A stretch of 14,058 nt of DNA, from contig DASTLA010000021.1 of assembly GCA_035715525.1 (NCBI GenBank), positions 1 through 14,058 of the forward strand, given 5' to 3'. The position numbers and the translations under genes are program-made. The notes below the pieces were generated by a model. It searched no databases. It had not been told where the DNA came from and was given only the letters and a program-made list of their open reading frames with translations. Origin of the DNA: JAHBWI01 sp035715525 (GTDB taxonomy: Bacteria > Nitrospirota > Nitrospiria > Nitrospirales > Nitrospiraceae). Each line of letters begins with the position of its first letter. Within the stretch, counting starts at the first letter, position 1. Positions 1 through 5,497 of the stretch are shown here, piece after piece.

Positions 1-748
1 CCTGGCGCTCGAGCGTAATGGCACCACCGCGACAATGCCCTTCATAAGTCCTTCGTTCCTGATCGGGGATCGTCGTTGAAGTGTCGTGAATGCGTCGTAG
101 GATCCGCTTAGGAACTTGGAGCAGCCCAATGTCATGCAGCAAGGCACCGGTGGCTAATTCCTGCATCACCAACAGATCGATGTCCGCCGCCCGACCTAAG
201 ATCAAGGAAAAGCTACAGGCCGCGACGGCATGTTGACTGAGGAAGGGATCTGTCTCACGCCCCTGACTGAAGGCCATAAATAGCGCATGCGTTTCCAGCG
301 TTTGCGCCACGGCACTGATATCGAGAGCGGCTCGTTTCGCTTCATCCGGATCGACAATGCCGGTTTCGGCGATGCGCGAGAATGTGGTCTGGATCGACCG
401 TTCGAGATGCTCACGCGCCGCGCGGGCGGTTTGTAACTCCTCGGTCAAGGTAGCCAAGGAGCGAACGGGACTCGTCTGGGACTTCAGAACCCCGAACGGA
501 GAGCAAGCGGCCGGGAACGGCTGCTCAGTAAGGATGGTTGGCCTAACGCAATCCAACCCGCGCGATGGGTCGATGTCCACCATCTTCACGCCTGCGCGGC
601 GGAGGCGGTCGATTTGCTCGTCTGTGCGGACGAGAAACGAATGGCGGAGAAACGGAGACCGATACCAGGGGAGGTCCAGTCGGGCTACATGCATGCCGAT
701 TTGGACAGCTTCGATGGATATACGCCGGTAGGTCGCGGATTTTGTCAT
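1..748 (-). CDS. DUF3391 / HD-GYP domain cyclic-di-GMP phosphodiesterase (3' end cut by window edge)
   Basis: This is the first 249 residues of a protein that runs off the left edge. Residues about 8-67 match the DUF3391 pattern (IEAVQIGMHVARLDLPW, then PFL, then a LR-x-AGVKMVDID segment), the usual N-terminal partner of HD-GYP domains. An HD fold follows: H173 in FLSQH, H205-D206 in LLHDIG, a P-x-x-IL segment after it, and H238 in HCRGGA. The GYP motif itself would lie outside the window. Family knowledge: these cytoplasmic enzymes hydrolyse cyclic di-GMP and lower its level, often affecting motility or biofilm. The usual HDIGK lysine is a leucine here (HDIGL), so activity is not certain. 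The ATG at 748 is the only ATG, GTG or TTG after the in-frame stop at 785-787. No clear ribosome-binding site precedes it. It lies 110 bases downstream of the RusA-like gene on the same strand. Confidence 0.88.
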   Translation of the reverse strand, partial: MTKSATYRRISIEAVQIGMHVARLDLPWYRSPFLRHSFLVRTDEQIDRLRRAGVKMVDIDPSRGLDCVRPTILTEQPFPAACSPFGVLKSQTSPVRSLATLTEELQTARAAREHLERSIQTTFSRIAETGIVDPDEAKRAALDISAVAQTLETHALFMAFSQGRETDPFLSQHAVAACSFSLILGRAADIDLLVMQELATGALLHDIGLLQVPKRILRRIHDTSTTIPDQERRTYEGHCRGGAITLERQ

Positions 749-858
749 CGGACGAGAGGCGTTCGCTGCGCTGCTATGGGCTGTTCATCGACTGGGCCTT
801 GAGCCGTCTCCTTAAAGCTGGCGACGTGGGCAGCGGCACCCGTACGGACGTGGGCCAA

Positions 859-1416
859 TCAGGCGGGAGGAATGATCGAGAGATGCAATTCCATCCGGGG
901 ATTGTCTCGATCCTGACGTTTATAGACGTGCAATTCCACCACTCGGTTGTCATTGACGCCTAGATTTTCGCAGAGCGCGTCCTGAGCGATCTTCAGTCCC
1001 CCGTCGACATCACGTCTCAAGGCGGAGGTGAAGAAAAAATACACGGACAAGGACAGGGTTCCCTCCCGCACTGCCTGCCTCAGAGTACCACGATGGGTCG
1101 ATTGGGCAAGCGCAAGTAGGATTTGTTGCCCCACCATCTCCTTGAATGCCCGGCCCCGTGCCGAGAGTAGTCGTCGGCCGTTGACGGTGGCGTATTGGTG
1201 GTTCACGCTCGGTGGTACCGGTAAGGTGAGCCGCAAGTAGCCGCCCTCCACGATTCCCTCAACTGTAAGTCGGGATTCCAGAGAGACAGGCCGGCGTTGA
1301 CGAGTGAGTAGGCGTGGGACCGGTGTGCGCGGTTGCTGGGAGACTTCCACAAGCTTCCGAAAAGACAGCGAGCGTACCGCAGTAGGAATCTGTCGAAGGC
1401 GAGATGCGCGGCGCAA
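859..1416 (-). CDS. RusA-family Holliday junction resolvase-like endonuclease
   Basis: The C-terminal 125 residues match the RusA fold: an opening LPVPPSVNHQY segment, then RRDVDGGLKIAQDAL with the paired aspartates expected of the metal site, then GVNDNRVVELHVYK with a further acidic/Asn position. RusA enzymes resolve four-way DNA junctions as dimers; many are phage-derived, but chromosomal stand-alone copies are common. The frame is open from a TTG at 1416, only 16 bases after the mraZ stop, giving 185 residues. Family members have about 120 residues, and the first 60 here are arginine-rich and resemble no domain I know. An internal TTG at 1236 has a perfect GGAGG eight bases before it and would give 125 residues, so it may be the true start. 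A GTG at 1251 is another option. Probable co-transcription with the HTH protein and mraZ upstream. Confidence 0.83.
   Translation of the reverse strand: MRRASRLRQIPTAVRSLSFRKLVEVSQQPRTPVPRLLTRQRRPVSLESRLTVEGIVEGGYLRLTLPVPPSVNHQYATVNGRRLLSARGRAFKEMVGQQILLALAQSTHRGTLRQAVREGTLSLSVYFFFTSALRRDVDGGLKIAQDALCENLGVNDNRVVELHVYKRQDRDNPRMELHLSIIPPA
1245..1249 (-). promoter_or_regulatory. Strong ribosome-binding site inside the RusA-like frame
   Basis: The minus strand reads GGAGG here, eight bases before an in-frame TTG at 1236. Initiation there gives a protein of ordinary RusA length that begins right at the conserved LPVPPSVN segment. The longer TTG start at 1416 has no comparable site. This is what makes the start of the gene uncertain. 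Confidence 0.5.
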
Positions 1417-1432
1417 GAGCCAGCCTATACCG

Positions 1433-1876
1433 CTACAGGAGGTTCAAGATCTTGGCCATGTTTTGTTCGTACCGGTCTTCGGTTTTTGAAATGTAACGAC
1501 GCCACTCGCCGGGGTTCCAGATTTCCATCCGATGGTACAGGCCCACAAGAATGATCTCCTGGTCCTCATCCATCGGGACCAATTTTCGCAGCCTCCCCGG
1601 TATCAGCACGCGCCCGGCTTTGTCGATCTCCGAGTTCCCGGCTTCGGACACCACGAAGTGCATGAACAGCCGGCTTTGATCTTCGTCCAATGTCGTTTTG
1701 GTTCGCTCGAGGACCTTCTCCCATTCCTTGGCCGAATAGACCCACAAGGATTGTTCGGCGCCCTTCAAGAACATCACTTGATTGCCGTCGGTCTCCAATT
1801 GCTCGCGGATCGGGGACGGAATGAGAAAGCGGCCCTTTTCGTCGACCTTGCACAGATATTCGCCGGCGAACATCAT
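1433..1876 (-). CDS. mraZ: MraZ transcriptional regulator (tandem SpoVT-AbrB fold)
   Basis: The 147-residue protein has both halves of the MraZ pattern: the N-terminal FAGEYLCKVDEKGRFLIP segment (DEKGR at residues 12-16) and the second copy EIDKAGRVLIPGRLRKL (DKAGR at 85-89), followed by an EIW segment and a helical tail. Length is typical for the family. MraZ is a ring-forming DNA-binding protein that usually regulates the division and cell-wall (dcw) cluster from its first position. Here no mraW, ftsL or pbp gene follows; the next gene is RusA-like. Two consecutive ATG codons (1876 and 1873) follow an AAGGAG site at 1882-1887; the second has the better spacing (8 versus 5 bases), so the true start may be 1873. 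It lies 14 bases after the HTH gene, suggesting one transcript. MraZ binds spaced pentamer repeats, and pentamers at 10-bp spacing lie upstream of the HTH gene. Confidence 0.95.
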   Translation of the reverse strand: MMFAGEYLCKVDEKGRFLIPSPIREQLETDGNQVMFLKGAEQSLWVYSAKEWEKVLERTKTTLDEDQSRLFMHFVVSEAGNSEIDKAGRVLIPGRLRKLVPMDEDQEIILVGLYHRMEIWNPGEWRRYISKTEDRYEQNMAKILNLL

Positions 1877-1890
1877 GGGAACTCCTTCAG

Positions 1891-2088
1891 TCAGGACCTA
1901 TCCCGCGGTCGGCTGCGCTCGCGCAGCCAACGCTCCAGATCCGAACGAACGAATCGCCATTCCTTGCCCAGTTTGAAGCCGGGCAGTTGGCGAGCCTGGA
2001 TATATCGGTACAGTGTCCGCGGCGTGACCTTGAGGTAGCGGCAGGTTTCCGCGACAGTCAGCAACTCGTTCTTGTGCTCCGTGACCAT
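1891..2088 (-). CDS. Small excisionase-family helix-turn-helix DNA-binding protein
   Basis: The 65-residue protein is almost entirely one MerR-like winged helix of the HTH_17 / excisionase type. It has the LLTVAETCRYLKVTPRTLYRYI recognition region split over residues 9-30, then the LPGFKLGKEWRF wing and SDLERWL. Such small proteins bind DNA as accessory factors; some are phage excisionases, but many are chromosomal regulators with no integrase nearby. No integrase, attachment site or phage gene is visible here, so a regulatory role is more likely than excision. The ATG at 2088 is the natural start, though no good ribosome-binding site is seen. The stop is 14 bases before mraZ, so the two are probably co-transcribed. 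The target is unknown. Confidence 0.9.
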   Translation of the reverse strand: MVTEHKNELLTVAETCRYLKVTPRTLYRYIQARQLPGFKLGKEWRFVRSDLERWLRERSRPRDRS

Positions 2089-2173
2089 GCTCGCAAGGGT
2101 GAGGCATACAATGGTCTTTTGCTGGACGCAAATTGGCTACTTACTGCCGGATGGGAGAAAACAATGGAAATCT

Positions 2174-2213
2174 TGTCAAGAAAATTCATGACAATACATG
2201 TCAGTCAATGTCA
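2174..2213 (-). repeat. Row of TGACA/TGTCA pentamers at 10-bp spacing (possible operator)
   Basis: On the minus strand, TGACA occurs at 2213-2209 and 2203-2199, TGTCA at 2193-2189, and TGACA again at 2178-2174. The first three are separated by exactly five bases, and the fourth by ten more. The last copy lies in a perfect TTGACA hexamer. The row begins inside the end of the fmdB gene (whose stop is 2201-2203) and runs into the gap before the HTH-mraZ unit. The 5-base unit with 5-base spacer resembles the architecture reported for MraZ operators, but the pentamer differs from the TGGGA-type consensus. A binding role is inference. Confidence 0.4.
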
Positions 2214-2545
2214 GATCCGTCAGTGGCGGAATCCGATAGCGACTCTCCCTCCATGGCTGCCTCAAGGTCGTCGCCCAAGTCTTCCCCCATCTCCTCTCCC
2301 ATTTTTTTCATCAATTTTGCCATGCTCTGCGGGTCGTTCTCGTCCAGTCCATCCAGCTTGCTCGGGTCCGCCAGGGATTCCAGCCTGGCTTCTTCCGATT
2401 TGGGGGACGCGAACCGGGAGAGCAACCTTTCCACATCGGCACTTTGGCAGGAACTGCAAGTGACGGCTTCGATGGTCCGCGGATTCAAAACCAAGCGGCT
2501 CATGTGTTTGCGGCAGCGGCGACAGCGGTATTCGTAGATCGGCAT
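2201..2545 (-). CDS. FmdB-family zinc-ribbon protein
   Basis: The protein starts with MPIYEYRCRRC and has a CxxC...CxxC zinc ribbon (C8, C11, C30, C33), which is the FmdB / putative regulatory protein family. At 114 residues it carries a longer tail than the minimal family member, and the tail is strongly acidic (EEMGEDLGDDLEAAMEG region) with no further domain. The family was named from formamidase/amidase regulation, but the role of most members is unknown, so no specific function is assigned. The ATG lies one base after the comF stop (TGA-C-ATG), so translation is probably coupled to comF. The last codons overlap the pentamer repeats described at 2174-2213. Confidence 0.88.
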   Translation of the reverse strand: MPIYEYRCRRCRKHMSRLVLNPRTIEAVTCSSCQSADVERLLSRFASPKSEEARLESLADPSKLDGLDENDPQSMAKLMKKMGEEMGEDLGDDLEAAMEGESLSDSATDGSDID

Positions 2546-2546
2546 G

Positions 2547-3353
2547 TCAGATGCTCAGCCTCGCACCTCGGAGATTCGTATCGTAGGCCGCTGCGGGTAA
2601 TTGGCTATCTGGGATGAAGCCAAGGTCCACCGAGCGGGCCAGCGCCAGTACCGTCACGGCTTGCGCTCCCGCTTCACAGAGAACCTTGGCGCATTCGTTG
2701 ACCGTCGTTCCAGTCGTGAAGACATCGTCGACGAGCAGAATTCGCTTCCCTACGATCCGGCCTGGGTCTTTGAGTGCAAAGGCCTGCCGAACATTCTGCA
2801 GCCTGGCCGAGCGGGGAAGAGTCGTGTGGGGTGCCGTATCGAGCACCCGTATCAGGGTGAGATAATCGACTGGAAGGCCGAGATGGGCCGCAACGCGGTC
2901 GGCCAGCAGGAGCGACTGGTTGAACTCTCTTGTGCGAAGCCGAGCCGAGGAGAGCGGGACGGGTATCACTGCATCTGCCAAAAGGCCGTTGGGGAGGGTG
3001 GCAGTGAGAAGGCGGCCCAAGCTAGCCACGAGCCCCACTTTTCCACGGAATTTGAACAAGCCGATTGCGTCCTGGAGCGGAGGGCAATAGGCATAGGGGG
3101 CCCAAGCCTCTGCATACCAAGGATTCCCTGTACGGCATTCATGGCACTCATGGGTTGGGCTGAAGGCCAGTGCCGCGGAAGAGGCGAAGGGCCGATGGCA
3201 ACGCGGGCAGGAAGGTCCGTGGAGCGGGCGAATGAGCTGCCAGCAGGCTTCGCAAAAAAACGGGATCGGGCTGTCTCGCAACGGTTGAGCACAGGTATGG
3301 CATGGAAAGGGGAACAGGAGACGCGAGACATGGCGGAGGAGACGGCCGAACAT
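2547..3353 (-). CDS. comF: ComF-family amidophosphoribosyltransferase-like protein
   Basis: From the ATG at 3353 the protein has 268 residues. The N-terminal part has four CxxC pairs (C18/C21, C34/C37, C49/C52, C70/C73), the double zinc ribbon of ComF proteins. The C-terminal part is a phosphoribosyltransferase domain with the PRPP loop LLVDDVFTTGTTV at about 206-218. ComF supports natural DNA uptake in competent bacteria, working with the ComFA translocase, but it is also present in many bacteria not known to be competent. No other competence gene is in the window. The frame is open up to an ATG at 3401, but that has no ribosome-binding site, whereas GAAGGG at 3359-3364 sits five bases before the ATG at 3353. 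The gene is divergent from the ABC ATPase gene and coupled to fmdB downstream. Confidence 0.93.
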   Translation of the reverse strand: MFGRLLRHVSRLLFPFPCHTCAQPLRDSPIPFFCEACWQLIRPLHGPSCPRCHRPFASSAALAFSPTHECHECRTGNPWYAEAWAPYAYCPPLQDAIGLFKFRGKVGLVASLGRLLTATLPNGLLADAVIPVPLSSARLRTREFNQSLLLADRVAAHLGLPVDYLTLIRVLDTAPHTTLPRSARLQNVRQAFALKDPGRIVGKRILLVDDVFTTGTTVNECAKVLCEAGAQAVTVLALARSVDLGFIPDSQLPAAAYDTNLRGARLSI

Positions 3354-3373
3354 CATATCCCTTCTAAGAAAAA

Positions 3374-3426
3374 CCTGTCGTCCTGTCAAGGTTGTGGCCA
3401 TTCAACCGGTTATGTTATACGACAGG
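3374..3426. repeat. Inverted repeat around the divergent comF / ABC ATPase control region
   Basis: CCTGTCG (3374-3380) and CGACAGG (3420-3426) form a perfect 7-bp inverted repeat across 39 bases. Inside it is an 8-bp palindrome AACCGGTT (3404-3411). A minus-strand TATAAC (3414-3419) is a fair -10 match for comF. A plus-strand TTGTGG (3392-3397), 18 bases, then TATACG (3416-3421), is a weak promoter for the ATPase. The region may hold overlapping divergent promoters, but nothing proves it. Confidence 0.3.
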
Positions 3427-3472
3427 CCCGCGGTGTCAGCGTTGCGTTCGGCTCCGTCCTTCGGCCTTTTTG

Positions 3473-4171
3473 ATGCAAGAGGCAACGATCAGCCTGGTGC
3501 GACTGCACCGAATCTCGAAAGTCTATCGGCTCGGCCGCGCCACCGTCCAGGCGCTCCAAGATATTACGCTCGACATTGAGGCTGGAGACTTTTGCGCATT
3601 CGTCGGGCCGAGCGGCTGCGGGAAAAGTACCTTGCTGAACTTGATCGCGGGGCTGGATGCGCCGTCATCGGGTGAGATCAGGATCAACGGGCAGGTGGTT
3701 ACTCATGCCGATTCCTCGGAGTGGACTCGCCTCAGGCGAGACATGATCGGCATCGTCTTCCAGGCGTTCCACCTCATACCAGGGCTCACCGTAAGGGAGA
3801 ATGTGGCGCTCCCGCTGATGCTGAAGGGTGAGCAAGGATCCGCGGTGATCGGACGCGTCGCGGAAGTTCTGGAGGCGGTCGGTATGGAAGCCCGCGGGGG
3901 CCATCGCCCGGGCGAACTGTCGGGCGGGGAACAGCAGCGGGTCGCGATTGCACGTGCCATCGTTCATCGGCCCCGCCTGATTCTGGCCGACGAGCCGACC
4001 GGGAATCTCGACTCACGGCAAGGAGCTGAGATCGTCGATTTGTTCCGCAGTCTTCCCGATCGGTACGGTCACACGGTCCTGCTGGTGACGCATAGCGAAT
4101 CGGCCGCGAACATCGCCGATTATCGGTGGGAAATGCGCGACGGCCGTCTGATGGAAAAGGTCGCCGGGTAG
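3473..4171 (+). CDS. ABC transporter ATP-binding protein, LolD/MacB/FtsE type
   Basis: A complete 232-residue ATPase of the MacB/LolD family. Walker A GPSGCGKS is at 45-52, the Q-loop glutamine near 97, the signature LSGGEQQR from 149, Walker B LILADE at 169-174, then PTGNLD and the H-loop histidine at 207. Such ATPases drive FtsX-fold permeases that extract lipoproteins, export peptides or transmit signals across the inner membrane. No permease follows directly; the next gene is pyrD, 19 bases on. A fitting two-domain FtsX permease begins about 1.3 kb downstream on the same strand. The frame is open from 3392, but homology begins at MQEATISLVRLHRISKVY, so the ATG at 3473 is preferred. No clear ribosome-binding site is visible before either. 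The substrate is unknown. Confidence 0.93.
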   Translation: MQEATISLVRLHRISKVYRLGRATVQALQDITLDIEAGDFCAFVGPSGCGKSTLLNLIAGLDAPSSGEIRINGQVVTHADSSEWTRLRRDMIGIVFQAFHLIPGLTVRENVALPLMLKGEQGSAVIGRVAEVLEAVGMEARGGHRPGELSGGEQQRVAIARAIVHRPRLILADEPTGNLDSRQGAEIVDLFRSLPDRYGHTVLLVTHSESAANIADYRWEMRDGRLMEKVAG

Positions 4172-4190
4172 GAATTAAAAGGATAATGGT

Positions 4191-5117
4191 ATGGATCTGA
4201 CGGCCAACATCGCGGGGGTGAAGTTTCCCAGCTGCGTCATGAACGCCTCCGGGGCCCTGTGTGTCAGCCGGGACGAGCTGATCGCGCTCGGACGCTCGCG
4301 TGCAGGCGCTATCGTGACCAAATCGATGACGAAGGAAGCGCGCATCGGGAACCCCGAACCGCGCTACTATGGGTTCCCCGGCGGTTCGATCAACTCGATG
4401 GGATTGCCCAATCTCGGCTATCGGGCCTATGCCGAACTCATCCCTGAGCTGAAGCAGTTCGGGAAACCAGTGATCGCGAGCATCGCCGGACTCTGCGAAG
4501 ACGATTTTGTGGCGATCGCGAGTGAAATCAATCGCGCGGGCCCCGACCTGATCGAGATTAACCTTTCCTGCCCGAACATTCCCGGCAAACCGCAGATCGG
4601 TTATGACGCCGGCGATTCCGAACGCTTATTGAAGCGGGTGCGCCCCTTGATCACGGTTCCCATGGGCGTGAAGCTGCCACCATATTTCGATCCGGCGCAT
4701 CACAGCGTGATGGCCGGGGTGATCGGCCGGTGTAGCGTGGATTACCTCAATCTGATCAATTCTGTGGGCAACGGGCTGGTCGTGGATCGAAATCGGGAAA
4801 CAGCAGTCATTAAGCCGAAAGGCGGATTCGGGGGACTCGGCGGAGCACTGATCAAACCGGTCGCGCTGGCGAACGTTCGCGCGTTCTGGAAACTACTGGA
4901 CGGCCGCATCCCCATCATCGGAACGGGCGGTATCATCGAGGGGGGCGATGTGTTCGAGCATCTGCTGTGCGGTGCATCGGCCGTACAGATCGGAACGATT
5001 CTGGTGGAAGAGGGGATCCACTCGTTCGAACGCCTGGAGAGAGAGCTCGCTCAAACGTTGAGCGCTAAAGGGTACCGATCGACCGAAGACTGTCGGGGCA
5101 AGTTGAAAGAATTATAA
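4191..5117 (+). CDS. pyrD: Dihydroorotate dehydrogenase, class 1A-type
   Basis: The 308-residue flavoprotein-type barrel matches the fumarate-linked class 1A form of the pyrimidine enzyme that oxidises dihydroorotate to orotate. Visible are K44 in VTKSMT, the substrate motif NSMGLPN at 68-74, NLSCPN at 124-129 with C127 as catalytic base, PGKPQIGYD, K161 in GVKLPP, NSVGNG near 190, and the phosphate-binding GTGG at 244-247. Cysteine rather than serine rules out the membrane class 2 enzyme. The NSMGLPN and NLSCPN-x-PGKPQ pattern and the lack of a pyrK gene beside it favour class 1A over 1B. Class 1A enzymes are soluble dimers that pass electrons to fumarate. AAGGA seven bases before the ATG is a good ribosome-binding site. 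The gene follows the ABC ATPase by 19 bases, probably on one transcript, and ends three bases from the convergent LuxR-type gene. Confidence 0.93.
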   Translation: MDLTANIAGVKFPSCVMNASGALCVSRDELIALGRSRAGAIVTKSMTKEARIGNPEPRYYGFPGGSINSMGLPNLGYRAYAELIPELKQFGKPVIASIAGLCEDDFVAIASEINRAGPDLIEINLSCPNIPGKPQIGYDAGDSERLLKRVRPLITVPMGVKLPPYFDPAHHSVMAGVIGRCSVDYLNLINSVGNGLVVDRNRETAVIKPKGGFGGLGGALIKPVALANVRAFWKLLDGRIPIIGTGGIIEGGDVFEHLLCGASAVQIGTILVEEGIHSFERLERELAQTLSAKGYRSTEDCRGKLKEL

Positions 5118-5120
5118 CGA

Positions 5121-5393
5121 CTATTTGAAGGCGAAGTTTTTGGGCAGGAACCCGAGCTGGAGAGCTTGACGCAGGAGCTGGGCGACGTTACGCACCTTGA
5201 GGCGACGCATGAGATTGAACCGATGCACCTCGACCGTTCGTACGCTGATGGACAAGCGCCGCGCAATGTCCCGGTTCGTATTCCCTTGCGAGACCAGGCG
5301 AAGAATTTCCTTCTGACGCGGCGTGAGCCCTCCCGCACGTCTCCTGATCGGCTGGGGTGATCTCACGGCCTTTGTACGTCTGCGTGCAGCCAC
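5121..5393 (-). CDS. Stand-alone LuxR-type (GerE) helix-turn-helix protein
   Basis: This 90-residue protein is a GerE DNA-binding domain and little else. LTPRQKEILRLVSQG begins at residue 23, followed by NRDIARRLSISVRTVEVHRFNL and the closing helix. A short, very basic N-terminal arm (residues 1-20) takes the place of a receiver or ligand domain. Like GerE itself it is small and probably binds DNA without a signal-sensing domain, but the target is unknown. GTG at 5393 is supported by GAGAGG six bases before it. A promoter match lies just upstream, overlapping a palindrome. The gene is divergent from the large permease and convergent with pyrD, so it may control the permease, itself, or both; that is inference from position. 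Confidence 0.9.
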   Translation of the reverse strand: MAARRRTKAVRSPQPIRRRAGGLTPRQKEILRLVSQGNTNRDIARRLSISVRTVEVHRFNLMRRLKVRNVAQLLRQALQLGFLPKNFAFK

Positions 5394-5429
5394 GGCGCGC
5401 CTCTCGATCCATCCTAACCGAACTTGGTG

Positions 5430-5458
5430 ATGCTAGCATATCTGGGTAAATGTGTAAA
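5430..5458 (-). promoter_or_regulatory. Candidate promoter of the LuxR-type gene, with palindromic -10 region
   Basis: The minus strand reads TTTACA (5458-5453), a 17-base spacer, then TAGCAT (5435-5430), a good sigma-70-type arrangement (5/6 and 4/6 matches). The perfect 10-bp palindrome ATGCTAGCAT (5430-5439) covers the -10 element. A protein bound there would block this promoter and lie upstream of the divergent permease gene, so it is a plausible operator, possibly for the LuxR-type protein itself. Confidence 0.45.
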
Positions 5459-5477
5459 CAAAAGCCACTAGGCCACA

Positions 5478-5493
5478 GCGCTCTTGCGAGCGC
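5478..5493 (+). promoter_or_regulatory. Hairpin just before the permease start codon
   Basis: GCGCTC (5478-5483), a TTGC loop, and GAGCGC (5488-5493) form a perfect 6-bp GC-rich hairpin that ends four bases before the preferred ATG at 5498. It covers the place where a ribosome-binding site would be, and no free one is seen. It could hold translation low. If translation started at 5450 instead, the hairpin would simply be coding sequence. Confidence 0.35.
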
Positions 5494-5497
5494 CGAT

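Noticed and set aside
774..788. Four-codon frame (ATG to TAG, minus strand) with AAGG before it and a nearby AAGGAG at 808-813, ahead of the HD-GYP gene
   Set aside because: Too short to judge as a leader peptide, with no matching amino-acid logic or hairpin pair; likely chance.
1532..2038. Plus-strand open frame of 168 codons opposite mraZ and the HTH gene
   Set aside because: Both minus-strand genes have strong family motifs; the plus frame has none.
1891..2088. Excisionase-type protein as a sign of a mobile element
   Set aside because: No integrase, transposase, attachment repeat or phage gene is in the window, and the gene is tightly linked to mraZ.
2112..2136. TGG triplets at 11-bp spacing in the gap before the HTH gene
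   Set aside because: Three-base matches are too short; chance occurrence is expected.
2174..2179. Perfect minus-strand TTGACA as a -35 promoter element for the HTH-mraZ unit
   Set aside because: No acceptable -10 hexamer lies 16-18 bases downstream (TCCCAT at 17), so it was kept only as part of the pentamer repeat.
2601..3473. Plus-strand open frame of 290 codons opposite comF
   Set aside because: It is antisense to a gene with clear zinc-ribbon and PRPP-loop motifs, and its translation resembles no family; open antisense frames are common in GC-rich genes.
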